Below are positions 1 through 6,922 of a DNA stretch of 8,044 bases, in pieces. Source of the DNA: CG2-30-40-21 sp043806395. Lineage in GTDB: Bacteria > UBA9089 > CG2-30-40-21. Where the stretch lies: the NCBI GenBank assembly GCA_043806395.1, contig JAZDHC010000135.1, positions 1 through 8,044 of the forward strand, read 5' to 3'. The translations under genes and the position numbers were made by a program. Numbering within the stretch: position 1 is the stretch's first letter; every line of letters starts with the position of its first letter. The notes under the pieces were generated by a model. It saw only the letters and a program-made list of their open reading frames with translations, ran no database searches and was not told where the DNA came from.

Positions 1-1
1 T

Positions 2-235
2 CAGCAATTCTCATTATGACTTTTTTCACCGCAGAGACGCAGAGGCACAGAGAAATATGAGACAGATAATGGAGATAATGGGGGATAGAAAGAAACGATT
101 TTCATTGGATTTGCAGTAAAAACACTCACATCTTCATTATCTTCATTATCTTCATTATCTCTATTATCTCCATATCTTTTTATCTGCGTATTCTCTGCGT
201 CTCTGTGTCTCTGCGGTTCATAATTAGAATTGCTG
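2..235. repeat. 234-bp imperfect inverted repeat element with 'GCAGAGACGCAGAG' arms
   Basis: The outer ends CAGCAATTCT (2-11) and AGAATTGCTG (226-235) are exact reverse complements. Further in, 28-54 pairs with 191-217 with 3 mismatches in 27; these arms contain the CGCAGAGACGCAGAG-like motif. Inside the arms, GGAGATAATG-type repeats (about 61-87) face the reverse-complementary TTCATTATC repeats (131-176). The single strand could fold into a long hairpin. No open reading frame of note is present. Such 'GCAGAGACGCAGAG' repeats recur in intergenic DNA of many environmental genomes; that is from memory and was not searched. It sits downstream of the truncated secreted-protein gene, and the window begins almost exactly at its end. 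Confidence 0.8.
131..176. repeat. 9-bp tandem repeat (CTTCATTAT)n
   Basis: Three exact CTTCATTAT units occupy 132-140, 141-149 and 150-158. Degenerate units CTCTATTAT (159-167) and CTCCATATC (168-176) follow. The left arm of the surrounding inverted repeat carries the matching GGAGATAATG-like units in reverse complement, so the tandem array is part of the hairpin element. It is a likely length-variable site. Confidence 0.8.
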
Positions 236-286
236 GAGTCCTCTTCGTGTCTCTGTACTTTATATTGACAATGTCCCGATTTTCCC

Positions 287-640
287 CTACTTCACTACCC
301 CAATCTTCCCCTGCTTAATCACCCCAACCTCATTCCTCAAGGAATAAACATATATCCCAGAAGCAACTGGCTCATTATCCTCATTTCGCAAGCCCCATCT
401 GATTTCATTCACCCCACATTTTTCAAACACCAACTCACCCGCAAGGTTATAGATTCTTAAGGTAACCTGCTTACCTGCAGGCAACGAAGCAAAGATTGCC
501 TCTATCCCCTTTCCTGTATTCACAGGATTTGGATACACGCGAATATCATCAGGATTAGATACCAGCGGGACATTAATAATTATCTCCGATACAATATCCA
601 CCTGAATTTCATGTCCTAAGTTTTTAATGTAATTGTACTC
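287..640 (-). pseudogene. C-terminal FlgD-like / type A sorting-domain remnant of a secreted protein
   Basis: The frame is open from 640 down to the TAG at 287-289. An in-frame GTG at 599-601 would give 104 residues but lacks a good ribosome binding site. Seen: 'VYPNPVNTG' near the start, then 'VTLRIYNLAGELVFE', a central tryptophan, 'GIYVYSLRNE' and a terminal 'QGKIGVVK'. This is the pattern of FlgD-like Ig / T9SS type A-like C-terminal domains that close large secreted or surface proteins. There is no signal peptide and no protein body. The open frame continues upstream as HEIQV, still sorting-domain-like, and then merges into the 3' end of the specificity-subunit gene, which overlaps it. 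It therefore looks like the tail of a larger gene separated from its body when the restriction-modification operon arrived. The family call is fairly sure; the insertion history is inferred. Confidence 0.7.
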
Positions 641-2049
641 TCAATAATCTCATCGATTTTACTTCTCTCTGCTTCAATTTTTTGCTTTATTTCTTCCTGC
701 TTGTCTAATTCTGCTTTGATTTCATCAACGATTTTTTGTTGTTTTTGTAAATCAATATCTGGGATTTGAAAATTTGATATTTCGTTTGCATAAAGCTCTA
801 TCTGGTTTGTTGCACCTGTAAAATCTCTTTCTATTTGAAAATAACCTAAAACACTTCTAAAAAAATAAGTAAAAAATAAACAATTATATTTTTTCTTATT
901 AACTCTTATTATTGAAATATGTCCGTCAGCTACTAAGGATTGTTCATCTTCTAATAAATCAATTTTTCCAAGTGATACTTTTCCCGTTGATGCAATTAAA
1001 ACATCCCCCTCTTTAACTTGTGATTTTATTGAAGAATTGTAAAAATCTTGCTCAACAAATTCCTCTTGTGAAATTTCTATATATCCATTTTTCAAATGCC
1101 CCGTTTTTACAACTGGTATTTCGCCATCAAGATTATATTTTGGGCTTGCTCCGCGGTGAATTGGTTCAATGATTATATCTTTAACCTGAATTGTCTCAAT
1201 TTTATCAATAAAATCCATCAGCTTTTTGGTTGGTGTATTGTGAAATCTTGTAGAAAACCTTAAAATACTGCTCATTGAAAGTTCACCAAAATCTGTTTCA
1301 AAAATTTTTAATTTTCTTGCTTTGGCAAATTGAGTTCCTGCTGTCATTCCTTTGCCAAATTCGTTATACAAATTTTCGTCAAACCCAAACTCTCTTGCAA
1401 AAACTTTATTGATAGCTTCTTGCTGTGGTGTTATTTGTGATTTTAGTTCCTTGATTTTCTTTTCTATCGGCTCGATTTGAGCAACGATTTGGTCTTGAGT
1501 TAATTTTGAAAAAAAAGGAATTTTAATTCTTCCTAATTCATCTTTTGATAAATATTTTGATGTGTATGTTGTTTGAAAAAAGGGTCTTACTTTAAGATTT
1601 AGATACCATAAAACAAATTTCTTATTTACTTTTGTTTCATCTAAATTAACTTCAAAAACATTCTGATTTATAAAAACTGATCTGTCAGTTAAAAAAGATA
1701 AACCAACTGTCATCGCATTTGAAACGATCAAAGAACCTTTTTTTGCTTGATAAAGTGTTTTTTCTTCATCAATAGCAAAATCTGTAATTTTATCCGCACA
1801 TTCTGGATTTATGGAAAAAGTTAAAGTATTCACATCGGACATGGTTAAAAATTCATTTTCACCATTCCAATATTCCTCGTTAAATCTTGACGGCGTTCTT
1901 CCTGATTTTATATCTGTTTGAACTTTTTCATTTAACAAAAAGCTTTTCAATCGAACACCCGTTTTATATAAACAAGAATAATCCTTTAACCCTACCTTTG
2001 GGTCAATGGCTAATTCCGCAAAGTCAATTGTAAAAGCTTTTAATCCCAT
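616..2049 (-). CDS. hsdS: Restriction-modification specificity subunit (HsdS / Type IIB S-like), two target-recognition domains
   Basis: This 477-residue DNA-specificity subunit would direct the partner nuclease-methyltransferase to a bipartite target. Two half-repeats are visible. The first runs from about residue 4 to 217: target-recognition region about 30-180, then the coiled-coil spacer 'IVAQIEPIEKKIKELKSQ' at 188-205. The second runs from about 248 to 473: recognition region about 255-430, then a charged helix at 439-470. Both halves open with a similar motif, 'KAFTIDFAEL' at 4 and 'KIFETDFGEL' at 248, showing internal duplication. Length is near that of Type I HsdS and longer than BcgI-type S subunits as I recall them. 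The ATG at 2047-2049 lies 10 bp inside the end of the methyltransferase gene, with GAGGG (2057-2061) seven bases upstream, which implies translational coupling. Its target sequence cannot be read from the protein. The gene is visibly A+T-rich, unlike the cassettes downstream of position 4668. Confidence 0.9.
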   Translation of the reverse strand: MGLKAFTIDFAELAIDPKVGLKDYSCLYKTGVRLKSFLLNEKVQTDIKSGRTPSRFNEEYWNGENEFLTMSDVNTLTFSINPECADKITDFAIDEEKTLYQAKKGSLIVSNAMTVGLSFLTDRSVFINQNVFEVNLDETKVNKKFVLWYLNLKVRPFFQTTYTSKYLSKDELGRIKIPFFSKLTQDQIVAQIEPIEKKIKELKSQITPQQEAINKVFAREFGFDENLYNEFGKGMTAGTQFAKARKLKIFETDFGELSMSSILRFSTRFHNTPTKKLMDFIDKIETIQVKDIIIEPIHRGASPKYNLDGEIPVVKTGHLKNGYIEISQEEFVEQDFYNSSIKSQVKEGDVLIASTGKVSLGKIDLLEDEQSLVADGHISIIRVNKKKYNCLFFTYFFRSVLGYFQIERDFTGATNQIELYANEISNFQIPDIDLQKQQKIVDEIKAELDKQEEIKQKIEAERSKIDEIIESTITLKT

Positions 2050-4424
2050 ATTATATCCCTCAGATAATCTAAAGCAGTTTCGTTTATTCCATCATCAACC
2101 AAAACCTCGCCTTTGTCATTAATACGATAAAGTTCATTTGGCATTGGCTTTTTGCCTCTCTTTGTTTTTTTATATCCAACATTTTCCACCTCTGCCATAA
2201 ATATTTTATAATTCAATTCTTTCGCCACCTCACCAAACACCCACCAAGTATTTACAAACCCAAAAACATCTCTTGTATCATTATCATATTTGCAAATTTC
2301 TTTGAGTTCATCTATATATTTTTCAATAAGCTCTTTTGAAGAAAATTGTTTGTCATCTTCCTCAATGTAATTTTTTAGCATTCTTACCAAAATTTCTTTT
2401 TTTTCAGTCTCTGACAAATCTTTGATTGACGGTAATTTTTTTCTGTCTTTTTCTTCCAAATACACCGCTACAAGATTCTCGCATCTTGTCTTGAGATTAT
2501 TCCATTCATTTGAATATTTACTCCAAAGATTGTTCCATTCTTCGATTTCCTTCTTGGTTTTCTTTTGAGCAAAAAGCAGGCTTGTTTTGGTAGAAGTGAA
2601 CGGTTCAAAAGTAAGTTGTGGAAGAGAAACAACCGCTTTTACTTTGAAATACTTATAAATAAACAGTCTGATATATTTATTTTCTGTTGTATCAAAAACA
2701 CTTTCAGGCAAAACCGCACCAAATCGTCCATTTGGTTTAAGGAGTTGATACCATCTTTCCACAAACAAATTTTCAGAGTTCTTTTTGTCACCAAAGATAA
2801 AAAGCGATTTAAGATTTCTTTGTGTATCAGTATCCATGGTAACGCTAAACGGAGGATTTGTAACAATTACATCAAAACATTCATTTACATCTTTGGGATA
2901 TGCAGAGTCAGCTTTTGATTTATTAAGAATATTATCTCCGTCTATTTTGCTGTATTTTGAAAATTTAGAAAGTCCATCTCCTTTATCACTACCCACAAAA
3001 ACATTTGCAGACCCATCACCATGCAAAATCATATTAACTTTTATTGAAGTTCCAAGATTTGAATTAATTTCTGAACCATAAATAAATTTTTCAGCCCACA
3101 TATTTTCGCATTCATCAGGGTAGAAAAATTTTTGCACAAACAACAAGATATTTCTTGTATTGTCAAGTTTTTCCTTGAACCTGTATTTTATATTTTTTGT
3201 AATAAATTTCATGTATTCAATAAGAAATGACCCACTGCCAGCACTTGGATCAATAAAATAGGGAATCTCTGAATCTTTGTTTATTCTTTCAATCGCGAGT
3301 TTATCAATCTGTAATCCCCAAAGCAGAAATTTTACAACATTGATATGAGTAAAAAACTGCCCTTTATTTTGTTTAAATCCTTCTCTAATAATTCCTTCAA
3401 AAAAATCACCTAAAAAGTCTTTTCCATCTAAACTATTTTTTCCATCAACAAAAGAAAATCTTTCAAGCTCTGAAACAGTATGTTTCAGCTTTGCTATTGA
3501 AAACTTATTTTGGTCTACCACAAAAGACCTTGCCAACAAGTTTTCATCATTGATATATATTTTTTGTTTTAATGCTCTTTTATAAAGATTGTTTATTTTT
3601 TCAAAAAGTTCTTCGTTGGATTCAAAACTTTCTCCATTTTTGAATGAAAATATTTGAAATTCGTATTTTTCGTCATCTTTTCTTTCGCTTTCATCTTGGA
3701 TTTTTGACAAAATGATATTAACGAGTGAAGAAAAGATATCATTATCATCGGTTCCACCACCACCCCAGAGCACATTGTGAAGATTTTTTCGTAAACTATC
3801 TAATTGCTCATGGGTAAAATTTGTTTCTAAATCTTTTTTACCGCCTTTAATATAAGGCTCTTTTTGTGCCTTGCCATATCTTTCTGGAAGTTCATCAGCA
3901 AAATCTCTTATCTCTTTCCAAGCATCAAAAGAGGTAAATTTTTCATAATCTATAAGGATACATTTGTCTTTGATTTCATTTCCAATAATTTCAATAGTGT
4001 AATAGACAAGATATTTTATTTTTGTGCCATATTTTGACTGTTCAATACTTGCCAAAGAAAAAAGTTGATCATCAATGTTTCGATCTTTATCTTCTTCATA
4101 ATCTTTCGGGCTTTTGAGTTCTATAAATAAAAATGGATTTCCGCTATCATCTTTTACAATTACATCTATTCTTGGCTTTGTTGTTTTTGGTCTTCCGCTG
4201 GGATATTCTTTTTCTATCTCAATGTTTTCAGGATTGTAACCAAGTTCATTAACAAGTTTGGAAAGAATATACGCCCTAATGATTTCCTCATCACCTCTAA
4301 ATTTATCAATCTTCCAGCCTTTTATCTTTTCAGAATACTTTACTTTTTTGCTTTCGAAGTTATAAGTTTCTACAACTTTTGTCTTTTGTTGTTCGAGATA
4401 TTTCTCAATAACTGTCTTATCCAT
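2040..4424 (-). CDS. Fused PD-(D/E)XK nuclease / N6-adenine DNA methyltransferase (restriction-modification)
   Basis: This 794-residue cytoplasmic enzyme combines cleavage and adenine methylation. The N-terminus (about 40-165) resembles the HsdR N-terminal nuclease fold: D87 in 'KPRIDVIV', then E102-L-K104 in 'FLFIELKS', and Q120 after it, giving D-X14-ELK. After a helical linker the methyltransferase shows 'GQFFTH' (355-360, motif X-like), 'IDPSAGSGSF' (391-400, SAM-binding motif I) and catalytic 'NPPF' (523-526, motif IV). A charged helical stretch (about 620-710) and a C-terminal part follow. The ATG at 4422-4424 is preceded by AAGAGGT about six bases upstream. The gene overlaps the specificity gene by 10 bp, and no separate helicase-type R gene is visible. 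A nuclease-methyltransferase with a separate S subunit matches BcgI-like Type IIB organisation. The alternative is a Type I-like M subunit with an accessory nuclease domain. Domain calls are firm; the exact type is inferred. Confidence 0.88.
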   Translation of the reverse strand: MDKTVIEKYLEQQKTKVVETYNFESKKVKYSEKIKGWKIDKFRGDEEIIRAYILSKLVNELGYNPENIEIEKEYPSGRPKTTKPRIDVIVKDDSGNPFLFIELKSPKDYEEDKDRNIDDQLFSLASIEQSKYGTKIKYLVYYTIEIIGNEIKDKCILIDYEKFTSFDAWKEIRDFADELPERYGKAQKEPYIKGGKKDLETNFTHEQLDSLRKNLHNVLWGGGGTDDNDIFSSLVNIILSKIQDESERKDDEKYEFQIFSFKNGESFESNEELFEKINNLYKRALKQKIYINDENLLARSFVVDQNKFSIAKLKHTVSELERFSFVDGKNSLDGKDFLGDFFEGIIREGFKQNKGQFFTHINVVKFLLWGLQIDKLAIERINKDSEIPYFIDPSAGSGSFLIEYMKFITKNIKYRFKEKLDNTRNILLFVQKFFYPDECENMWAEKFIYGSEINSNLGTSIKVNMILHGDGSANVFVGSDKGDGLSKFSKYSKIDGDNILNKSKADSAYPKDVNECFDVIVTNPPFSVTMDTDTQRNLKSLFIFGDKKNSENLFVERWYQLLKPNGRFGAVLPESVFDTTENKYIRLFIYKYFKVKAVVSLPQLTFEPFTSTKTSLLFAQKKTKKEIEEWNNLWSKYSNEWNNLKTRCENLVAVYLEEKDRKKLPSIKDLSETEKKEILVRMLKNYIEEDDKQFSSKELIEKYIDELKEICKYDNDTRDVFGFVNTWWVFGEVAKELNYKIFMAEVENVGYKKTKRGKKPMPNELYRINDKGEVLVDDGINETALDYLRDIIWD

Positions 4425-4429
4425 GTTCT

Positions 4430-4437
4430 ACCTCTTG
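4430..4437 (-). promoter_or_regulatory. Ribosome binding site of the nuclease-methyltransferase gene
   Basis: The minus strand reads CAAGAGGTAGAAC followed by ATG, which places an AGAGG core about six to seven bases before the start and supports the chosen start codon. Confidence 0.6.
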
Positions 4438-4497
4438 TGTTAGGGAAAATTCGGGAAAATTTGGAACATCGCCCCCATACCCTCAACTCACATTATT

Positions 4498-4525
4498 ATT
4501 ATAAAACCTTGTTAGCCAGTAGCAA
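4498..4525 (-). promoter_or_regulatory. Putative promoter of the restriction-modification operon
   Basis: On the minus strand TTGCTA (4520-4525) is separated by 16 bases from a perfect TATAAT (4498-4503). Transcription would start about 65 bases before the methyltransferase ATG. The -35 box lies inside the terminal repeat of the 153-bp inverted-repeat element, whereas the -10 box lies in the flanking DNA. A sigma-70-type reading is assumed; there is no transcript evidence. Confidence 0.5.
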
Positions 4526-4667
4526 GTGCAACACTATTGTCAGGCTGTCAATTAATCGCAATTAAAAACCCCCTTCCCTAATCCATTACACCCTTTGAAG
4601 TTTCCGAATAATTTCAATATGTGTAGTGTCAACAAGTTGACAGAGAAGTATTGCACTTGCTACTGGC
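4515..4667. mobile_element. 153-bp inverted-repeat (MITE-like) element
   Basis: GCCAGTAGCAAGTGCAA at 4515-4531 is exactly reverse-complemented at 4651-4667, 17 of 17. Weaker pairing continues inward through ACT and TGTCA motifs. The 119-bp interior has no convincing gene. No target-site duplication is evident in the immediate flanks, so classification as a MITE is tentative. The element truncates beta-helix cassette copy 1: the last residues of that reading frame (ASSKCNTSLSTC) are encoded by the element itself. On the other side it lies directly upstream of the restriction-modification operon and contributes a -35 box. Confidence 0.6.
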
Positions 4668-4919
4668 ATGTGCCCATTTGTAATCATCAATCCCCACCAA
4701 CGCAATCCCCTTATTAACATAAACCGTCTCCATATAAGTTCCTGCCGAAACCGAAACCTTCCCCCCAGCAGGGCAAGCATCCACCCCCGCCTGAATAGTA
4801 GCATAATTGCCCACAGAGCTTCCTGCGGCATTATATGCCGATACCCCAGCCACTGCCAAGCCATTCCATCCAAATCCAAGAACCATCAAAACCCCAACAA
4901 CACCCAAAAACTTCCTCAT
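4629..4919 (-). CDS. Truncated parallel beta-helix surface protein, cassette copy 1
   Basis: A 96-residue frame starts at the ATG 4917-4919, with GGAGG (4924-4928) four bases upstream. An earlier in-frame ATG at 4959-4961 overlaps the stop of the Rpn gene but would put 14 odd residues before the signal peptide. Residues 1-24 form a Sec signal peptide: basic MRK start, hydrophobic core, and probable cleavage after 'LAVA'. Residues 37-72 ('NYATIQAGVDACPAGGKV', 'VSVSAGTYMETVYVNKG') match the opening of pectate-lyase-like right-handed beta-helix domains. Homology stops after 'GIALVGIDDYK'; the last dozen residues come from the inverted-repeat element. Family members normally run to several hundred residues, so this is a broken 5' end, or at most a short exported peptide. 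The core at 4695-4873 differs from copy 3 at only 3 of 179 bases. Confidence 0.65.
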   Translation of the reverse strand: MRKFLGVVGVLMVLGFGWNGLAVAGVSAYNAAGSSVGNYATIQAGVDACPAGGKVSVSAGTYMETVYVNKGIALVGIDDYKWAHASSKCNTSLSTC

Positions 4920-4951
4920 ATTTCCTCCATTTTCGACAGGATTATTTTTAT

Positions 4952-5827
4952 TTACAAACATCCCAATATCCTCTTAGCCTCATCTGCCGAAATCCCACTT
5001 GTTATCATTTTATTTAATGCCTCCTGAATACCTTCTTCCCTGCCTTCTTCCCTGCCTTCTTCCTTGCCCTCTTCCCTGCCTTTTTTCTCTCCCTGCACGA
5101 AGGTAGATTCATAAAAGCTGGCTTTATCGTGTAATGACTCCAAATAGTATTCATACGATTGCTGTTCTTTTTTGGGCAGCTTCATTACATCTAACTTTGT
5201 CTTTGCTGATTTCAGCCCTTTTGCCGTAAAATTATCCTCAATAATCTCATTCTTTAAGAAATATATCCATTCATCCAACCTATCTTTAGCCAAATCATTG
5301 AATTGATTTACTTTTATTAAATAATATTCAGGGAAAATCTCAAAAACCTGCTCCTTTTGAAATTCTTCCTGTTGTTTTTCACTTAACATTAACTCTTCTT
5401 GATTATGAATGCCTATTAAATTTGTTGTGCCATGATAGACATAATCCTTTCCCTGTCCTAAGTCAAAGTATAGGATGCTTATGGAGATTACTTTTTTGAG
5501 TTCCTTATATGACACAGATTGTTTTATATATTCTGTTATTACCTTTGCTGTCCCATAGATTAACCGTTGTATATAATCTAATTGATCCTCTACCTGAACC
5601 TCTATGATTATTATCTCATTCCTACTGTTTTCCACCAGCAAATCAACCCGGTTAAATTTATCATCTGCTGTTTCCTTATTCCCTTCACTCTCCAGAATAC
5701 TTTTTATCTTTATATCTTCTTTAAGCAGCTCACTTAAAAACCCTTCCAATACATCAAAATTAGCCTTACTCCGTAACAGTTTTTTTACAGCCCAATCAAA
5801 TCGTATCAATCTTTGTCGAATAGACAT
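4952..5827 (-). CDS. Rpn family recombination-promoting nuclease / PD-(D/E)XK nuclease family putative transposase
   Basis: This 291-residue protein belongs to the Rpn/PD-(D/E)XK 'putative transposase' group, known for DNA endonuclease activity that promotes RecA-independent recombination. The N-terminal region 'RFDWAVKKLLRSKANFDVLE' (9-28) is characteristic. The catalytic core shows D62 ('NRVDLLVEN') and E76-V-Q78 ('IIIIEVQVE'). A middle helical region (about 140-245) follows, then a charged tail of GREEG/KEEG repeats (about 249-267) and a short C-terminal helix ('ISADEAKRILG') common in this family. ATG is at 5825-5827 with AAAGGAGG (5837-5844) nine bases upstream, a strong site. The stop at 4952-4954 lies 32 bases before the copy 1 start codon, with which it might be cotranscribed. 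It sits between cassette copies 1 and 2. Family call is confident; activity here is untested. Confidence 0.9.
   Translation of the reverse strand: MSIRQRLIRFDWAVKKLLRSKANFDVLEGFLSELLKEDIKIKSILESEGNKETADDKFNRVDLLVENSRNEIIIIEVQVEDQLDYIQRLIYGTAKVITEYIKQSVSYKELKKVISISILYFDLGQGKDYVYHGTTNLIGIHNQEELMLSEKQQEEFQKEQVFEIFPEYYLIKVNQFNDLAKDRLDEWIYFLKNEIIEDNFTAKGLKSAKTKLDVMKLPKKEQQSYEYYLESLHDKASFYESTFVQGEKKGREEGKEEGREEGREEGIQEALNKMITSGISADEAKRILGCL
5031..5078. repeat. 12-bp tandem repeat inside the Rpn gene
   Basis: Four tandem copies of CCTTCTTCCCTG (two exact, two with one or two changes) at 5031-5042, 5043-5054, 5055-5066 and 5067-5078 encode the REEG/KEEG four-residue repeats. The unit is a multiple of three, so gain or loss of units changes tail length without a frameshift. 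Confidence 0.8.
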
Positions 5828-5866
5828 TTTTTACAACCTCCTTTGATTGCTTAACTCGCCCCCTCA

Positions 5867-6104
5867 CTATATGCGTGCTTGAGGCTTTCCTTCCTTATCG
5901 ATGCAAACCACCTCAGAATGGGTTCCAGCTGCAAACCGAAACCTTCCCCCCAGCAGGGCAAGCATCCACCCCCGCCTGAATAGTAGCATAATTGCCCACA
6001 GAGCTTCCTGTGGCATTATATGCCGATACCCCAGCCACTGCCAAGCCATTCCATCCAACAACCAGACCCATCAAAACCCCAACAACCTCCAAGAATCTCT
6101 TCAT
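5867..6104 (-). pseudogene. Frameshifted parallel beta-helix surface protein, cassette copy 2
   Basis: The ATG at 6102-6104 follows AAGGAGG (6114-6120) at nine bases. The frame begins MKRFLEVVGVLMGLVVG, a signal peptide ending in 'LAVA' (residues 21-24), then 'NYATIQAGVDACPAGGKVSV', after which it shifts and stops at 5913-5915 (63 residues). Reading on in the next frame gives 'AAGTHSEVVCIDKEGKP', which lines up with 'SAGTYMETVYVNKG' of copies 1 and 3. An indel near 5930 therefore breaks one beta-helix repeat. Near-identity to the other copies covers about 5933 up to the start codon; downstream the sequence is diverged, so the copy looks mosaic. The second frame ends at 5867-5869, just upstream of the Rpn gene. 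Confidence 0.65.
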
Positions 6105-6146
6105 AATTTCAAGCCTCCTTAAATATTTTTCGACAGACTATATTTT

Positions 6147-6163
6147 GCAGGCAAGATGCCTGC
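6147..6163. repeat. Short perfect hairpin GCAGGCA-AGA-TGCCTGC
   Basis: A 7-bp perfect stem with a 3-base loop lies between the RelE-type toxin gene and cassette copy 2. It has no T-tract on the minus strand side, so a simple intrinsic terminator is unlikely. It may be a REP-like repeat; a genome-wide count would decide. Confidence 0.5.
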
Positions 6164-6215
6164 ACCACAATGCATATCACCCTGATTTGAACCATGCCAT
6201 ATTTCCTTCTTCTTT

Positions 6216-6515
6216 TTATTTGTATGTCCTCTCATTTCTTCTTCTTAAGGCTAATATCCAAACTTTATAATTCTCATCATCTACATCATATAAAACCCTA
6301 TAATCTCCAATTCTTATTCGATATTGAGCAGTTAGATTGTAGAGAGATATTGGGGGCTTTAGATGCTTAAAAACATTTCCCTCTGGTCGAGGATTAACAG
6401 AGAGGAATTCTATCTTTTCTTTTATTTTTTGCTTTTCCTTAGGTAAAAGCACAGAAATTGCCTTTTGAAATTTAGATTTTATACCTTCATTTGGGAATAG
6501 AACCTCATATTTCAT
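6216..6515 (-). CDS. RelE/ParE-family toxin
   Basis: This 99-residue protein has the pattern of RelE-type toxins, which usually act as ribosome-dependent mRNA interferases. Visible are the N-terminal helical pair (about 10-40), 'FKHLKPP' (49-55), and the C-terminal 'QYRIRIGDYRVLYDVDDEN' (64-82) and 'VWILALRRRNERTYK' (85-99). The conserved basic residues R66, R68, R73 and R91-R93 are in the expected area. Its ATG (6513-6515) overlaps the antitoxin stop by one base (TAATG), the tight antitoxin-first coupling typical of such operons. A ParE-like gyrase-targeting role cannot be excluded from sequence alone. No frameshift or missing segment is seen, so the module appears intact between cassette copies 2 and 3. 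Confidence 0.88.
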   Translation of the reverse strand: MKYEVLFPNEGIKSKFQKAISVLLPKEKQKIKEKIEFLSVNPRPEGNVFKHLKPPISLYNLTAQYRIRIGDYRVLYDVDDENYKVWILALRRRNERTYK

Positions 6516-6799
6516 TATATTTTCATTTCCTCCCAGAGCTTTGCAAGGGGAATGCCCTTTTCTCCTGTTCTAATGGATACTCTACCTTCATGAATGGTAT
6601 TTAAAAGACCATGGTCAGAAAGTTCATCGAGCATATCTACTAATTCTATCATCTCATTATATGAAACTATTACCTGCTTGGGCTGACCATGATCGGTTAC
6701 CACATACGGTTTATCTTCCCTTAAAAGCCGGGAAAAATTAGCCTTGAGATTTCCAATCCCTACTCGTTCAGCCTCAAGAAGAGAAACTGCAATATCCAT
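6515..6799 (-). CDS. Phd/YefM-family antitoxin
   Basis: This 94-residue protein would neutralise the adjoining RelE-type toxin and repress the shared operon. The N-terminal DNA-binding part 'GIGNLKANFSRLLREDKPYV' followed by 'VTDHGQPKQVIVSYNEM' (15-50) is the standard Phd/YefM signature. The C-terminal part (about 60-94, 'GEKGIPLAKLWEEMKI') would be the toxin-binding segment. The ATG at 6797-6799 has AAGGGAGG (6809-6816) nine bases upstream. The 120-base stretch between this gene and cassette copy 3 must carry the operon promoter. A TTGACA is present there on the minus strand near 6850, but I see no well-spaced -10 box, so no promoter is called. Confidence 0.88.
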   Translation of the reverse strand: MDIAVSLLEAERVGIGNLKANFSRLLREDKPYVVTDHGQPKQVIVSYNEMIELVDMLDELSDHGLLNTIHEGRVSIRTGEKGIPLAKLWEEMKI

Positions 6800-6922
6800 T
6801 TTTAGTTGCCTCCCTTAAATAGATAACGACATCGCTTCTTTATTTGCATGTCAATCAATATATTCTTCTCCACATTCATCATTATACCCTTTCATCCATA
6901 GCTTGTCAATAAAAATGATTGT

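Noticed and set aside
131..176. CRISPR-like tandem repeat
   Set aside because: Units are 9 bp with no spacers and sit in a larger inverted repeat; no cas genes are present.
2565..3081. Plus-strand open frames antisense to the nuclease-methyltransferase gene
   Set aside because: They lie inside a gene with clear catalytic motifs on the other strand and show no recognisable domain or good ribosome site.
4586..4879. Alternative minus-strand frame through cassette copy 1, repeated in copies 2 and 3
   Set aside because: It is the +1 shadow of the signal-peptide frame. It recurs only because the DNA recurs, and the ribosome sites fit the other frame.
4668..5027. Plus-strand proline-rich frames across the cassettes and the Rpn tail
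   Set aside because: They are reverse-strand shadows of G+C-rich cassette DNA, with no start signal or family resemblance.
5867..5932. 'GTHSEVVCIDKEGKPQARI' as the tail of a YbgC-like thioesterase
   Set aside because: The resemblance is loose, and the same residues align with the GTYMETVYVNKG beta-helix segment of the other copies.
6147..6163. Intrinsic terminator after the RelE-type toxin gene
   Set aside because: The 7-bp stem is not followed by a T-rich run in the direction of transcription.
6840..6900. Promoter of the RelE/Phd operon from TTGACA on the minus strand
   Set aside because: No acceptable -10 hexamer is found at 16-18 bases; TATAAT-like sequences nearby are on the wrong side of it.
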